Assembly (NCBI GenBank): GCA_022497145.1
Contig: MU385983.1
Span: 1-64,000, forward strand
DNA: 64,000 nt
From: Rostrohypoxylon terebratum
Lineage: Eukaryota > Ascomycota > Sordariomycetes > Xylariales > Hypoxylaceae
Direction of reading: 5' to 3'
Below are positions 24,045 to 35,275 of the stretch, in pieces. Position numbers and translations under genes: made by a program. The first letter of the stretch is position 1; each line of letters begins with the position of its first letter. The notes under the pieces were generated by a model. That model was not told where the DNA came from, did no database searches, and saw only the letters and a program-made list of their open reading frames with translations.

Positions 24045-25044
24045 TAGAAGCAAAGGGGGTGCGCAAGGTCACCGCTAGCCTAGAGAGGTGAGTTATAGTG
24101 CAGGCCTACGCACACCGACTGCGAGAAACACCGTTCAGGCAGCCGGTTGGTGTTGTTTTGTTTTATCAAGACTTCCGACCCAACCACCTAGCTCGGAAGC
24201 CTCCGTATATGGCGGGTTGCGCTCATTCAAGAAATTTCAAATTTATATTCTTCTTCTCCTTCTTCTTCTTCGTCTATATCTTCGACGACCACGTGAAGTA
24301 CTTGTTGGTATGGTTGCACGGTCTGTTGTTACCAATCAATAATTACCCGTAAACCAAACCAAAGTAGAGAGTACGTAGTGGTGGTTGATAGCTTTTTCTT
24401 TAACCTATTGTTCGAGACTTCATAGGGTGGAATAAATTGGTAAATTTAGGACGAATAAATGACAATTAGTAAGAAGACGCGGCAAGTTCTCGGAAGGGTA
24501 ACAAGGCCCAAGAACTCGACGGGAAGTTTCCAGATGAAAGTTCAAAAAGTGCACAGAAGACGAGACTCATGCGAAAGCACGCGGCAGCTTGCATCAAGTG
24601 CGCTTGCGGCTGCCCTCTCAACCACAAGTCTTACATCCACTTAGTACATAGGTACATAGTACCAGTACTATGTACACCCACCTTTCCACCTAGTACCTAC
24701 CACCCACCCTGTCCCAGTGTCCACCCTGCCAACCTTGTCCGCCCTGTAGGGGCCTGTACACCTTCCCGCCTATAATACCTACTACTGTACTAAAATGTAC
24801 ATAGTACCTAAGTACTTACCCCACAAGGCGCTTCTTTGGTGCGCAGTTGGTCAATAACTTTTTAGCTCAAGCTCATTTGAGTCTCCCAAGTTGACATTGC
24901 AGGGTTCTTACAGTACTGTGTGTATACATAGTACTACAGTAGCACTATATCTACCTATTTACCTAGTAGTAGTATATGTCAAGCATGTATGACAGCCAAT
25001 CATTATAAAACTACACAGGCCCGTCAGCGATGCATCCTAAGGTA

Positions 25045-25210
25045 TCTCCGGAAGTGCCAGAAAACTACAGTACAAAAAGGACCCAATGAAGCTATGATTT
25101 GGTTGGTCGAACAGGTCGAAGCAGGACTTTATCAGCATTTGATTGGATCCATTATATCCTTTAGTTTTTTCAAGGGTTCTTGTACTGTAGTTTTCTGGCA
25201 CTTTGGGAGA
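25045..25210. mobile_element. 166-bp MITE, family A copy 1
   Basis: Inverted ends TCTCCGGAAGTGCCAGAAAA at the left and TCTCCCAAAGTGCCAGAAAA at the right (reverse complement), each continuing CTACAGTACAA. TA flanks both sides (25043-25044, 25211-25212). The interior aligns with the element at 33000-33161 (shared GACCCA-like, TTGGT and GATTGGAT blocks). Confidence 0.8.
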
Positions 25211-25471
25211 TAGTGAACCGTCGAACCGCATTCCTGGAATAAAGCACAACATAGATATGTGTAGCATCTTCTACCCAAGATGTATCACGATAAGCACCAA
25301 TACTACCCTAAACGTAAAAAAAAACCCGACCTGATGCCCATGCGGCGTCAGGAAGATCAACGATGATTATACACAAGTACCACAGGTAGGTACATGTACC
25401 TATGAAAGTTCAGTTCTAAATTCTAATTATCCTAGGACCTACATACCTAGTACGTAGGACCGTAGGACCTA

Positions 25472-25707
25472 CTATGGTATGATGGGTAAGAATTAGCACA
25501 CTGTCAGGTACCAGTGGAGTCTGTGGAGACAAAATCTCATACTAATTCAACAAGAACTTGTCGAAACAAGCCTTATAAGTATTTACACATACCTACCTAA
25601 AACTAACGCGTTACTTATAGCTAAAAAACCTATGAAATTTATATCAGGGGTCCCCAGTCAAAAGAAAATACCTGACAGTGTGCTAATTATTACCCACCAT
25701 ACCATAG
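25472..25707. mobile_element. 236-bp MITE, separate family
   Basis: The left end CTATGGTATGATGGGTAA continues GAATTAGCACACTGTCAGGTA. The right end is its near-perfect reverse complement (two differences in about 40 bp). TA flanks both sides (25470-25471, 25708-25709). No ORF inside. The near-identity of the arms suggests a younger or less mutated insertion than the others. Confidence 0.8.
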
Positions 25708-26401
25708 TAGGTAGGTAGGTATGTACATACAAACTTCCCGTTTCAAACAAACACGTGCGTTCTGCCCTTCAAGTTCCTGTCGCTTTTACTGAGCAGCTGA
25801 GGTAGAATTAATACTACATCTACTAGCAGCTAGGTACGTACGTACTACATACTAGTCATACTAGGTAGGTATTAGGTATAATACTAAATGAATTCCAAGT
25901 ACCTAAATGGTCGCTGTTTAGCCATTTGACATAGCAGGCCACTCAAAAATGTCAGATGGATACGTCACACGGTGACATTCATTCTTTCAGGTTTCAGGTG
26001 ATTTCCATAAGTTATATATGTATTTTCCTATGTACGTAACATCGTATCTGCCCGAGTATATGAAAAGGACTGCCCTTACTACCTACTAGGTCCTACACAG
26101 GTAGTATGTAGGGCCATTAATAATCAGATCGTATGATGCTATGCTCGTTCATTACACAAAGCTATCGTCTACTAGATAGTCGACGAGAAATTACGCTATT
26201 TATTTTAAATCAACCATGAATCCGGTTTATGCAAGTGCTACTATGTATGATTTTTCCTAACGTCCTTTATATGCCCACTATAGTCTCGTGGAAAATGCAT
26301 GCCTTATACCATTCAGAATCCAGTCTCCCAAGGAAAATCGTTGCAAAAGAAATTTATAAATAAAGGGGGGGGGGTGAGGTCGTAAATCATGAATGCAATT
26401 A

Positions 26402-29400
26402 TTAGAAGAAACCTCTCTTCTTCTTCGGCTTCTGGTCCATATCCTTTAAGATATCGTCAAACGTGCTCCCACCGACAGAGCCTTGCCGCGAACTATTCCG
26501 CGACTCGGCAGGTGGGTAGACTGGGGAATCTGGGAGACCAGTCAGGTTACCTGAGGACCTACTACGATTCATCATGGCACTGATTGGTCGTTGGACAGGA
26601 GACACGCCTCGGGCACTAACAATTCGCGACCCCGGTATGCCATCCGGGGGGAGCGGGACGGGCTCCAGCCCGAAAGCTATGCTGCTTCGGTAAGACTGCC
26701 TGTTTCCCGGAGAAGCGGTCCTCTGCCTCAGCGCCACTCCAGGCGGGCCCGTTTGAGGTGACTCGCTTCGGTTGATAGGGGCCGGGCTCGTCGAAACGCC
26801 GGGGTCCATATCCGTAAACACAGACTGAGGCGCTTGTAGCGGCGACAGGCTCTCTTGCGGTGGTGGAGCGGCGGTGTCGTCTCCGAGCTCCCAGCGCTTG
26901 GCCGCCAGCCAGCAATGACTGCGGTGGTAGATGCCTTCGATACTAAATTCCACGGCGTCTGTCGAAAGCTCCACCAAGCCGCCGCCGCCGGCCACCTCAT
27001 ACCATCTCTTTTGCACCGAAGGCGCGTCCTCTATCCACGGCGGCTGGCCTCGCGGTGGTTGACACAGGAAGTACTCCACACCTTCAGTAAATTGCAAACC
27101 AGGGGCGTCTACTACCAACATAGGGAGCGATTGAATGATGACGTAGAGAAATAGCCAGTAGCCCATGCGCTGGTCTGCCATCTCCGCGGCTGTCCTCCCT
27201 TTGGCCTCTTTTTGTTCGAATTCCTTAAACTCCGTGAGAAACGGGATCTGGAGTTTGAATGTTTCGAAGTCGTAGGCCTTATTTAGAATCAAGAGTATCT
27301 GATATTCTTGCAAGTTCTTATCCAGCCGTGCTCGGTCCCTCGGGGAGAGCTCATAGTAATTTTCTTGGACGCTAGTCATGTCGGGGAGCTTGGGAAGGTC
27401 AAATGGAATCGGAGGAAGTACAGGAGGCGAGGACTGGTCGAATTCCCCGAGAACTTTGCGCAAGGCCGAGAGATGAGGATTCTTGTGTTCGCTGGTCATC
27501 TCCTCCGCGGTCTGGTCGATCACTCGTGTCGTTATCGACTCGCGGTCAACGAGCAAATCATACAGCGCACAAAAGTCCGAGTAGAGTATTTTCAGGACCT
27601 GCCTATTCAACCCGCTCTCGGTGAACGGATTCTTCTTACTGCGGGCCTTCGGGGGCCAGCTTCCGAAATTAGACTTGTAGTAGTTGAGAACGAACTGTCT
27701 CATCCTGCCAAATGACCTCTTCCAGGTGTGGAACTTGACGTCCTTGTAGTCTGGATTGGAGGTCGAGTTGGCGACACCAGAAAATAGAGCTGGGAACTCA
27801 AACGACTCCAACCTGTTATTAACACCATTCTGGCGAGTAACTAGTTCGAAGTATGCCCGTTCTAATCGCTCGCGCGTGGTGCGGGACACTTGGCTCCACA
27901 AAGGAGAGTTCAGGTCTCGGATTGCCGAGTATTTTCCTACAGCATGAGTAAATGCTTCGTTGTACAAGCTCATCGACCGCATTCGTTCACCTAAGATGAG
28001 CGACTCCAACGTCTTCTCCCTGCTATGCCTCACGTCTGCGAGAGCCATCTGGTCCATGAAAAAGCCGAAGCTCATATCAACGGCATCGCCAAAAGTTGAG
28101 CCATCGGCATTCGTAAACTCGAATTCCTTCAACAAGGCAGAAATGTGGAGGAATACGCTGAATATGGTTGGCTGTTCCTTGGTGCATACTAGAGGTTGGC
28201 CGGTCAAAAAAGCGAACATGTTTCGAATCGATATTAACCGCTCCATGTCGGCTTGGGACCTGTGGCCGGGGGTGGACATAGCCACAGGCAGATAGAGGCG
28301 TGACTCTCCGTTCCACTCGGACTCGGACAAAGGAGGTGATTGAACTCTTCGAGTCGCATCTTCGATCGAAAGACTGTCTCGGCCTAGAAAACTGCGGGCA
28401 CGACTCCTCCCCGAGCTGGTTGGAGATGCCATCTCGGCTTCAATGAGCTCGGTAAAAACCAGTGAATAATCGACAACAAACGATGTAACCTTGAATGACG
28501 GCCCCGCGCCAACCCCTTTAGGATCCAGATAGATTAGTACATTTCCACCCTCGTTCCACAACTCTGGCACCTTTTCGCCATTAAAAAGAAAAGATGTATT
28601 GTAATCTGCATTTTGTCCGAGAATCCATGCCGCCGAGGTGTGAACATTTATATGACCTTGGGAGTGGGATCTCGACCTCCCTCCCGGAAGCCAACTTCTC
28701 CTTAAGCGGCCGCGTCGTTCGGCATCCCGGGGCGGGCTCTGGCTTCCATTGCTTGATCCCGGACGGGATACAGTTGCAGCGGCTGCAGTGGCGACGGCTA
28801 GATTTCCTGACGGCGGAGTCGATCGAGTGGCAGGCGGCTGCGCGGATACACTTCGAACTCGTGATTCAGGCGTTGGCGATGCTTGTCGAGGCGCTAGGCC
28901 TGATTGAGAATTTGATGGTTTGTGACTACTGCTAGCGACAGAGCTACTGCGTCGTCTCTGCTCTTTCCTAAGCTTGGGAGATGACTGGGTTTCTGTGAAG
29001 TGAAATGTGTTTACTCTTGGGGGCGCGTCAAAGCCTTCGATTGGAGGTATCTTGTCCAGTACAGGAGCACTCTTATGCAGTTTACCCGTACTCGCTGAAG
29101 GGCTTGTCTTCTCGCCTTCGGACGGATTTCTACTATGGTCTGCGACGGATCGGATAGCAGCGGAGTTATCGGCGGGTTCAGACGGAATCGAAGTGCCAAG
29201 TCCTTCATTCTGTTCAGACGTCACTGACGGTAGGCTCGGCAGACTCGGTGGCCCAGTTTGTACGGGAGATTCGTCGGATAGCGGTTTGCGGTGAAGGCCG
29301 CCTGCGGGATTACCTGCATGGTGAGTACTGATCAGTGACGGGAAGAAGGATGACAGGCGGTCAAACCGCGACCTTGCGGAGAACATTGAAGCAAGTCCTT

Positions 29401-29578
29401 TATTGCTCTTATGGACGTCTGATGGTTCTTTGTTTGCTTCGATGTTGTTTTGGGGAGGAAGATTGACATTAGAAACCTCCGAAGCTCCACCGTTCTCCTG
29501 AGAGCGACGGGTAGTTTCAAGGGAGGGAAGGGGAGTATAAATGGAGACTTGGCTCGCCGACTCACTTGGAGAAGCCAT
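26402..29578 (-). CDS. Conserved fungal protein of unknown function (DUF8004-like)
   Basis: Single exon, 1058 aa. Residues 1-330 are Ser/Pro-rich and disordered. A folded core runs from about 335 to 870 (AAWILGQNADYNTSFLFNGEKVPELW, then YLPVAMSTPG, MFAFLTGQPLVCT, FGFFMDQMAL, VLNYYKSNFGSWPPKA, MGYWLFLYVIIQSLPMLVVDAPGL). The C-terminal 190 residues are again disordered and end in a basic KPKKKRGFF tail. The core resembles a domain catalogued in fungi as DUF8004; I recall this from family-level memory and cannot check it. No catalytic motif is recognised. The stretch around YWLFLYVIIQSLPMLVV is hydrophobic but lies within the folded core. The first ATG of the ORF was chosen as start. Confidence 0.85.
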   Translation of the reverse strand: MASPSESASQVSIYTPLPSLETTRRSQENGGASEVSNVNLPPQNNIEANKEPSDVHKSNKGLASMFSARSRFDRLSSFFPSLISTHHAGNPAGGLHRKPLSDESPVQTGPPSLPSLPSVTSEQNEGLGTSIPSEPADNSAAIRSVADHSRNPSEGEKTSPSASTGKLHKSAPVLDKIPPIEGFDAPPRVNTFHFTETQSSPKLRKEQRRRSSSVASSSHKPSNSQSGLAPRQASPTPESRVRSVSAQPPATRSTPPSGNLAVATAAAATVSRPGSSNGSQSPPRDAERRGRLRRSWLPGGRSRSHSQGHINVHTSAAWILGQNADYNTSFLFNGEKVPELWNEGGNVLIYLDPKGVGAGPSFKVTSFVVDYSLVFTELIEAEMASPTSSGRSRARSFLGRDSLSIEDATRRVQSPPLSESEWNGESRLYLPVAMSTPGHRSQADMERLISIRNMFAFLTGQPLVCTKEQPTIFSVFLHISALLKEFEFTNADGSTFGDAVDMSFGFFMDQMALADVRHSREKTLESLILGERMRSMSLYNEAFTHAVGKYSAIRDLNSPLWSQVSRTTRERLERAYFELVTRQNGVNNRLESFEFPALFSGVANSTSNPDYKDVKFHTWKRSFGRMRQFVLNYYKSNFGSWPPKARSKKNPFTESGLNRQVLKILYSDFCALYDLLVDRESITTRVIDQTAEEMTSEHKNPHLSALRKVLGEFDQSSPPVLPPIPFDLPKLPDMTSVQENYYELSPRDRARLDKNLQEYQILLILNKAYDFETFKLQIPFLTEFKEFEQKEAKGRTAAEMADQRMGYWLFLYVIIQSLPMLVVDAPGLQFTEGVEYFLCQPPRGQPPWIEDAPSVQKRWYEVAGGGGLVELSTDAVEFSIEGIYHRSHCWLAAKRWELGDDTAAPPPQESLSPLQAPQSVFTDMDPGVSTSPAPINRSESPQTGPPGVALRQRTASPGNRQSYRSSIAFGLEPVPLPPDGIPGSRIVSARGVSPVQRPISAMMNRSRSSGNLTGLPDSPVYPPAESRNSSRQGSVGGSTFDDILKDMDQKPKKKRGFF

Positions 29579-30454
29579 GTTTATGGTCTAGGAATGGGCA
29601 AGCAAGCACAGCCTTTTTTTTTTCTTTTTCTTTTTTTCCCTCTCTCTCGCGGGCTCTTTCTCTTGCGGACAGGGTGTGCGAGCCAGGTACCTACACTAGG
29701 CAAGTATCCGTATTCGAAAGAAACGGTGCACGTATAGTTTGATGGCTTGGTCTTAGGACTTGAGGTATCTCGGTACAAACAAGTACGACTCCACTAGTTA
29801 ATATTAACGAGAGTTTCCGTCAAGCAACGGTGATCCTTGAGGGGAGGTGGGCGCTGTGGCTCTGAGCGTGACGAGTCCCAGATGCGTGGACTCGATAGTG
29901 CGGAACGCCCTGGTGGGTAAGCGATTTCGGTACTATTATGAGCACAGCACTACAACCTAGTACTGCGTAGGAAGATGGGAAGATGGCTGACTGTTTCACT
30001 TGAAAGAAGGGGGAAAGTTCTGTGCCAATTCTAATAATCCCAAGACAATACAATACAAAAAAGAAGGACAAACTTGCACTGTCTGGAGGAAAACAGTATA
30101 ATAATCTGCTGAACACCTGCGCTTTTGAGATGTAGGATTCCTGTCACTACTAGGTAGTATTAGTAGGAATACTGTTTGAAAAAAAAGGTAGGTATGTATG
30201 AAGTGTAGTACGTACAATATTGTAACTTTCTTTCCCTCAAAAAATCCGAGTGTTGAAATACGGATACGTTTTAGGGAGGGGTGACGTCGGCTGTTTGTGG
30301 AGCTAAGCAGGAAAAGGTACAATACCTACTACGGTTGTAGGCATAGATTTTAGCACTCTTGGCTTGTACTAGTGGGCCGCACTAGACAGAGCACCATACT
30401 CAATGAGTGCTAGTACGTTTAAGGATTAAGAAAGATACATCTACCACCTCTCGA

Positions 30455-30600
30455 TGTTTTTTTCATAAATATTATAATCTTTCTTAATAGCTTTTAAATT
30501 GAAAATAAATCTTAAAAATATAGTTTTTTAAATAAAAATGAAATTCAATTAATAACCTTTTTAAATATATAAGAAAAAAATAGTAATACAAGGGGCTTTA
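30455..30600. repeat. AT-rich island
   Basis: About 145 bp with very little G or C, in otherwise mixed intergenic DNA. Similar in composition to the islands near 0.2 and 11.5 kb. No ends or repeats identify what it derives from. Confidence 0.4.
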
Positions 30601-31553
30601 AAGGTTACTTATTAGGATTAGATTTTACTGCATAAAAATCAATACAACCTCATTTTAGTACTGGTATCGAAGGACCCACTAATTTGCTACTAGTCCATAA
30701 ACAGCTAGTGACAGTCAGATCATGGTTACTGCGGGGCTGTAGCTAAGTGCGTAAATATACCCCTAACACGTAGTACTATGTAGGTCCTACCTAGTAGGTA
30801 GTACCAGTATCTACTACCTAGGAAGGACCCTTCAAGTGCTTAGGTACGTACCTATCATCCATAGTACCTCCCAGATGTCCCAGTCACCCAGTGAACTGTG
30901 ACCACTAACATCCATGATGAATGTACCGTTGAAAGTACCGCGAGTCGCTCCTTACGCTTACGCTCGTGAGAGTAGGTACGTACCGTCAATTTTACGGGTT
31001 TTAAGTAAGAAAAAAAATCACGCCAGCATTAAGTAGAGCCTATTACCTAGGACCTACATAGTAGGTACCTAGGTAGGCATTAATACTAGGTAGACGCGCT
31101 GGCTTGACGGCTTAAACGGAATTTCCACATTTCATTGGAGGATTACGTATGCCGTTGCAAATAAGTGCACATCTGAATTTTCTAGTCATTCTCTACTTGT
31201 TTTTCTATTTGTAATAGTTTTTTATGTACTTATACGATACGCGTTGCCCGGATGTATAGGCTGAAGCTGACTTAGCTACTAGAGAAAAAGAAGGAAAAAA
31301 ACGACGTTGATTTTTCTAAGTGCAAAGCTCAAAAAGTTGTTTCTACAATTTAGGCTTATAGCCACCTCTCAGGGTGCGTATAACACCTTCCTTCAGAACC
31401 ACCCATCAACTAGGCATGTAAACTTGATAAATCTGCTCAGCTTCCATCGTGAGTCCTATCCCTTTGACGACGGATAGGTAGGATGTATTTACTAGCTAGG
31501 GATTTGTGCAAGCCCGGTTCGAGCTTGGCTCAGCCTGCGATGCTTAAGTACAT

Positions 31554-31574
31554 AGTTATCGTAGACAGCACCAG
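31554..31574 (-). mobile_element. Solitary TIR end of the 8.6-kb element family
   Basis: AGTTATCGTAGACAGCACCAG followed by TA. This equals the outer 21 bp of the 8627-9154 element, matching its left arm outside one C/T site, including the TA flank. No partner arm is visible nearby, so it is a truncated copy. Confidence 0.7.
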
Positions 31575-32800
31575 TAAGTAGCTTTTAAGACTACGTACCT
31601 AGAATCTAGGTAAGACTTATGTAATGTCTACATGCTAAAAATGTATGTAAGTACCTAAAACTTGACCTACTATTAGATAATAGTATGTGTTGTCAAATTG
31701 TCAAGCTCCCGCAAAATCATCCATGGATATGATATATTCAGCCGCAGAATCCAAGCTTTGGGGTTGCCTCGGTCTCCGTCCGGGCCATTTTTATACCTAG
31801 CCAGGCTGCCAGCCTGCCAAAAGGTAAAATAGCATAATAAGTATTCGACGTAAATTATTGGGGTTCACATAAAAGCTCTCTTGACTTAGTTCATGAAGAC
31901 GAATAACTTGGGAGATCTGACGTTGTCTAAATAGATGTTCGATGACGTAGCCTGGCAACAAGCTTCAGGGAGTCAGGGATAGATTCAATCCAGGAATTCA
32001 AAGCTCGCAAAGCTGACGTGAGACCCTAAAGGAGGGACTACTATTAATATTACTACTTTTAATGAGAAAATAATAGCAACGCAATAAAAGGCAATAATTG
32101 GCAAGCCTGGTCTAACGCGTAAAACACAACGATCGGCAATGACACAACAAAGCCCTACACCTACCCACCCCCGACCGCCCCAGGTACTACTAGGTATGTA
32201 AATACTCAAGTATTGTAGAAAGTAATCGTTCAGTGAATCGGATGGTTGTTTCGACCTAGGACTCTCCGACTCTCCTTGCGTAAGAGCCGAGCAAAAACCT
32301 TACGAAACGTCTGTTATCATGGATAGCTATCTTGAACTTATATTTACGTAAAAAAGACAAGTATGCACTTATTGTATGTTTAATTTCTTAAACTTATAAA
32401 ATTGTCGGTTCTGGGCGATGTGAAAGCTATTAGGTACATATTTACTTAAGTCTTAGGTATCTAGTACACAAGGTTTCGGGTCGGGGCGAGTTTGAAAACG
32501 ATCTATTATTAGCATTAAGCAATCTTCCTAACGATAGGTAGGTATGCTTGATGAATGCAATAGGTCAGTACCCACGCGTCTGTACATTGTAAGCGGGTAC
32601 ATAAGCTTAGCAGTACTGTTGCATAGGAAGCGTAACGTGCAGATCGAAATAGGTATGTATCTGTTCGTATGGCGGTTCTAGAATTTTACTTCGGTTCCAA
32701 CTAATACTGCGTAGTAGGTTCTACACAGTGATGAAACCTGAGAAAAATATCGGTGGTAGAAATGAAAAATGACTACCTACTTACTTACTAGGTAGGTTAG

Positions 32801-32945
32801 TATCTTCTAAAGCGGCACGAAACAGTAAGTACTGTGTACATGTACCCATGAAAAACCGAAAAGTTCCAAGTTGCATCTAATCATGTCCTGCCAAGGCTTT
32901 TTGAACCAATCAAAAGACGTTTCAACTGGATCATTCATGTACTAT
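32801..32945 (-). mobile_element. Degenerate third copy of MITE family A, inverted
   Basis: Starts TATCTTCTAAAGCGGCACGA, a diverged form of the family end. On the minus strand it shares GATTGGTTCAAAAAGCCTTGG and TTTTTCATGGGT with the element at 33000-33161. The far end is lost or too diverged to place. Confidence 0.5.
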
Positions 32946-32999
32946 GTACTAGGCACCGTATTAGTCCCCAAGGCTGCCGGAAATCAAAGATAAATACTA

Positions 33000-33161
33000 T
33001 CTGACGAAGTGCGAGAAAACAGCAGTTACAAAGTGAACCCATTAAGTCTCCGATTCTATTGGTTCAAAAAGTCTTGGCAAGGCTTTCTTCAATTTCAATT
33101 GGATGCATTCCTGTATTTTTTATGGGTTTTTGTAACTGCTGTCTTCTCGCACTTCGGGAGA
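33000..33161. mobile_element. 162-bp MITE, family A copy 2
   Basis: Ends TCTGACGAAGTGCGAGAAAA (left) and TCTCCCGAAGTGCGAGAAGA (right, reverse complement), both continuing CAGCAGTTACAAA. TA flanks both sides (32998-32999, 33162-33163). The interior is homologous to the 25-kb copy. Confidence 0.8.
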
Positions 33162-33575
33162 TACCGTATTAAAAAATTACATAGTACGAAGTACTATTAA
33201 GATAAAAAGGTAAGGGATTAAGGAATTTCAATAATATAGAGAATGACGGAAGCTTTCTATGTTCAATTTTTATGTCGCTTTAATGCCATAATTACCTCTA
33301 TGTAGTAGGTACGTATCTGTACGTATATGATAGTACTACCTAGTAGTAGCACTGTATGCATGTGTGTGTACTACAAAATTCCATATGTACGGTACCTGTT
33401 AGTATGTAGGTACTACTTACAGTATGTATGTACGTAGATATCGGATTAGATAAGATTAGATCGGTACCAAAAGTTCTGCGGGACAAAAGACCAGAATGAT
33501 GTTACCTTACTACCTTTCTTCACCATTCAAAACGATACATGACAGACTCAACCACATCCTTTTCGACTCTTTGAC

Positions 33576-34942
33576 ATGTCATGGTCCCGCCACCTGACGA
33601 GAGGAATCATGACGTCCGAAACAAGGAGGGTACCGATTCCCCGCAATGGCGTTGATTATAGAGGCAAAATTGTCCTCGCGCCAATGGTTCGTTCCGGAGA
33701 GCTACCGTCGCGGCTACTCGCTCTCCATTACGGTGCCGACTTAGTATGGGGTACGTCCCTTGCTGGTTGATTGTTGTTCTCCCGTTGTTTCTTCTTTTAT
33801 ACTTTTCTTGGTGACGGGAGCATGCGACTCACGGCTGAGTAGGACCCGAAACTGTAGATAGATCGATGATCGGGACGACGAGACGATACAACCAAGACAC
33901 CAAGATCATCGAATGGACAAGGAAACCATCGCTTGGTACCAGAGACCCGCCAAACGGCGTGAAGGACAGCGTGATATACAGGTTACACCCCGAGAAGGAG
34001 GGGCGAAAGCTCATCTTCCAGATCGGTACTTCAAATCCTGATTATGCAGTTCAGGCAGCTAGATTAGTTGCTGCTGATGTCGCAGGAATCGACGTGAACG
34101 CCGGGTGCCCTAAACCCTTCAGCACGCACGATGGCATGGGAGCCGCACTACTTCGGACCCCCGATAAGCTATGTTCTATCCTAGAAGCGTTGGTCCAGAA
34201 TATCACGCCCGAATTTGAAATCGGGATCAGTGTCAAAATTAGAATTCTTGAAACTGCGCAGGAGACAGAAGCTTTAGTTAGAAGACTTGTCGCTACGGGT
34301 ATAACAGGCTTGACCGTCCACTGCCGAACAACCCCTATGCGACCCAGAGAGCGAGCTATCCGAGGCCAACTCCGTATGGTAGCGAGCGTGTGCCGGGAAG
34401 CAGGTGTTGCATGTCTCATGAATGGCGATGTCGAGAACAGAGATCAAGCCCTCGAGCTGATACAAGAATACGGTGTAGATGGTGCCATGATAGCGACTCA
34501 GGCTGAGAAGAACCCCAGCTGTTTCAGGAGCAAGGCCGACGGAGGTTTCCTGCCGTGGAACGAGGTCGTAGAGCAGTATATCCGCTACGCTATGGAGGTT
34601 GAAAATAAATTTGGAAACACCAAGTTTTTGCTTTGCCAACTCATACCAGGAAAGCAGTATGTTTATCGCTCTATTGGCAGCTGCAAGAGTTACACGCAGA
34701 TGTGTGACTTACTTGGCTTCGATCATTTAATGGAGCGAGCTCGTGAGGTTGATATCAGTCGCGATATTGGCCTAGATACTTCAGGCAAGAAAGATAAAAA
34801 GACAAATGACAGTGCACTTGCTGCCGGAGGGAACACTGCAGGGTCGCGATCCAAACTACAGACCAAGAAAGGCTTGTCGGAACGAGGGGCTCGAGCGCAG
34901 ACAGAAACGCAACCTGCCGAAATTGTGGCGATCCCCGCCTGA
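33576..34942 (+). CDS. DUS2: tRNA-dihydrouridine synthase 2
   Basis: Two exons: 33576-33750 and 33843-34942, 424 aa. Dus2 (yeast Smm1) reduces uridine 20 in the D-loop of cytoplasmic tRNAs with FMN and NADPH. The fold starts with IVLAPMVRSGELPSRLLAL (FMN-binding strand of the TIM barrel). The catalytic cysteine lies in VNAGCPKPFS (about residue 147), followed by the barrel motifs ISVKIRI, GLTVHCRTTPMRP, VACLMNGDVENR and GAMIATQAEKNPSCF. The C-terminal helical domain follows, then a Lys/Thr/Ala-rich tail. Yeast- and fungal-type Dus2 lacks the extra double-stranded-RNA-binding domain of animals, as here. An in-frame ATG at 33609 is a possible alternative start. The gene diverges from a large spacer and converges with PPE1. 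Confidence 0.92.
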
Positions 34943-35275
34943 AAAGGGGACATGACTTTGTACTGATTTTCTGAGGGAGGGAGGGGGGCGGTTGTCATAC
35001 AAAGGCGTTAAGCATGTATAAGTACATATTACACCCTATCAGACTCTGGGGGCGTGAAACTGGGCATTTACGTGATAAAAGGGTTTGCGGTTTGGATCAG
35101 GAAGATCAAAATAAAGGAAAATTGGCAACATTCACAGCGGTTTAGAACGCACAGTACACCAGTTAGAAAAACTATGCTCACAAAAATATACCCTTTGCCA
35201 AAGAAAAGGCTAGTCGGCCGATAAAACACTTACGAGAACTACTCTAACCCATCTGTATTCAATACCGACAAAATG
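34943..35275. other. 3' space between convergent DUS2 and PPE1
   Basis: 333 bp of 3' UTR-like sequence with no further gene. Confidence 0.5.

Larger units (their letters stand above)
24045..26401. other. Gene-free spacer with two MITE-like elements
   Basis: No supported gene in 2.3 kb. Contains TACCTA/TAGGTA-rich DNA and two TA-flanked inverted-repeat elements, listed separately. A G-run (26364-26376) lies near the end of the flanking gene. Confidence 0.6.
29579..33575. other. 4-kb gene-free spacer
   Basis: The largest gap in the window. It holds an AT island (30455-30600), a solitary 21-bp end of the 8.6-kb TIR element (31554-31574), two inverted-repeat elements of family A (32801-32945 and 33000-33161), and many TACCTA/TAGGTA palindromes, for example 30775-30870 and 31040-31080. 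No coding sequence is supported. Confidence 0.6.
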
